This document shows, piece by piece, positions 63,265-64,000 of a stretch of 64,000 nt of DNA (its first letter is position 1; each line of letters opens with the position of its first letter). The notes below the pieces were generated by a model, which had not been told where the DNA came from, made no database searches, and worked only from the letters and a program-made list of their open reading frames with translations. The stretch is from an uncultured Flaviramulus sp. (lineage in GTDB: Bacteria; Bacteroidota; Bacteroidia; Flavobacteriales; Flavobacteriaceae), in assembly GCA_947495125.1 (NCBI GenBank), contig CANLXL010000016.1, positions 1-64,000 on the forward strand, given 5' to 3'. The position numbers and the translations under genes are program-made.

Positions 63265-64000
63265 ATGAGAGATTTAAGAATTGTATTTATGGGAACTCCG
63301 GATTTCGCGGTGGCGACACTGAAAGCACTGGTGAAAAACAAATACAACATTGTAGGTGTTATCACTGCGCCGGATAAGCCTGCAGGTCGCGGGAGAAAAA
63401 TTAACAAAAGTGCAGTAAAACATTATGCGGAAGAAGAAGGTTTAACCATTTTACAACCCACCAATTTAAAACACCCTGATTTTTTAGAGAAATTGAAAGC
63501 ACTTCATGCTAATCTTCAGATTGTAGTTGCTTTTCGAATGTTGCCTAAAGTCGTTTGGCAAATGCCCGAATATGGCACCTTTAATTTGCACGCTTCTTTA
63601 TTGCCGAACTACAGAGGAGCTGCTCCCATAAATTGGGCGATTATAAACGGCGAAACAAGAACCGGAGTTTCAACTTTCTTTATTGATGAAAAAATTGATA
63701 CCGGAGCCATGATCCTTCAAGAAAGTATTCGCATTGACGATATGGATAATGCCGGTAGCCTCCACGATAAGCTCATGCTTTTGGGAAGTGAGCTTGTTAT
63801 AAAAACAGTTTCAATAATTAAAAGTGGCCATATAGAAACAACTCCACAAATAGATTCTTCAGATATTAAAACTGCGTATAAACTGAATAAGGATAATTGT
63901 AAAATTAACTGGAACGATTCACTCATTCATATATACAACAAGATTCGTGGTTTAAGTCCTTATCCGGCAGCATGGTGTACCTTAATTAACGGTAATGACG
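63265..64000 (+). CDS. fmt: Methionyl-tRNA formyltransferase, 5' part (cut by window end)
   Basis: The frame from the ATG at 63265 runs off the window after 245 codons. It begins LRIVFMGTPDFAVATLKALV, then VVAFRMLPKVVW and FNLHASLLPNYRGAAPINWA, where SLLPxYRGxAP is the formyl-transfer signature with the catalytic Asn-His pair. The rest of the catalytic domain is intact and the C-terminal domain is only beginning. It formylates initiator Met-tRNA. It follows recQ by 90 bases. Confidence 0.95.
   Translation, partial: MRDLRIVFMGTPDFAVATLKALVKNKYNIVGVITAPDKPAGRGRKINKSAVKHYAEEEGLTILQPTNLKHPDFLEKLKALHANLQIVVAFRMLPKVVWQMPEYGTFNLHASLLPNYRGAAPINWAIINGETRTGVSTFFIDEKIDTGAMILQESIRIDDMDNAGSLHDKLMLLGSELVIKTVSIIKSGHIETTPQIDSSDIKTAYKLNKDNCKINWNDSLIHIYNKIRGLSPYPAAWCTLINGND

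Noticed and set aside
1-64000. tRNA or rRNA genes
   Set aside because: No cloverleaf or conserved rRNA stretch was recognised on either strand by eye; a dedicated search could still find one.

Overview
The window is AT-rich bacterial chromosome from a member of the Flavobacteriaceae (Bacteroidota). Supporting signs are the lack of strong Shine-Dalgarno sites, lineage-typical families (DUF4290, DUF493-like, DUF2853, DUF6266, DUF5009, a VirE_N/BT4734-type primase followed by a DUF3987 protein, a Bacteroidota-type tyrosine integrase), menaquinone genes, many lipoproteins with short lipoboxes, and -7 boxes of the TAnnTTTG type. No rRNA, tRNA or CRISPR array was recognised.

Left flank (1-13.1 kb): a small catabolic operon with a ROK-kinase/MurQ-like fusion, a PhyH-type dioxygenase and a sodium:solute symporter; a lipoprotein plus flavin amine oxidase pair; a membrane AraC regulator; and a compact minus-strand operon (RraA-like, SDR, enolase-superfamily, SnoaL-RidA fusion, creatininase-like) divergent from a cupin-AraC activator. 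It probably degrades a sugar acid or related compound. Two gene remnants follow (DUF1080 N-terminus and ECF sigma region 4).

Genomic island (about 13.79-36.39 kb): the island sits in the 3' end of mnmE. The last codons of mnmE at 36370-36393 recur, diverged, at 13794-13817 and still read C-I-G-K-stop. The integrase and a HTH/excisionase-like gene lie next to the mnmE junction, followed by an unknown gene, two HTH genes and a VirE_N primase/DUF3987 module. No relaxase or conjugation genes are present. The cargo is an eight-gene minus-strand operon, 30.2 to 17.1 kb: an XRE regulator with a palindromic operator, a small beta-flower-like protein with GYP repeats, a long prokaryotic Argonaute that has lost PIWI catalytic residues but appears to keep its MID guide-binding residues, a DrmE-position protein, a DrmA-like helicase, a DrmB-like DUF1998 protein, a DUF3800 protein, and a HTH/coiled-coil protein. 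This looks like a DISARM-type helicase core (no methylase, no DrmC) wired to a guide-binding, non-cleaving Argonaute. It is the main candidate for an undescribed system. Between this operon and a zinc-finger/HNH-like gene lies about 1 kb of non-coding DNA with many nested inverted repeats whose G-U pairs make sense only on the + strand: a candidate large structured RNA.

Right flank (36.4-64 kb): housekeeping and core-genome genes. These are mnmE, a CvfB-like S1 protein, menD and menF with a hotdog thioesterase, a DUF1080 plus PVC-type cytochrome pair, a serine hydrolase, a metalloprotease-like lipoprotein with a cyclophilin, an AraC/GyrI-like regulator and a DUF5009 membrane protein. A light/stress cluster follows (SDR-DUF2867, small basic protein, TspO, SRPBCC, photolyase) in which two promoters share a 47-base motif. 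The window ends with a SnoaL-like protein, MurA (Asp in place of the active-site Cys), DUF4290, DUF493, an NTPase, RecQ, and the 5' part of fmt.
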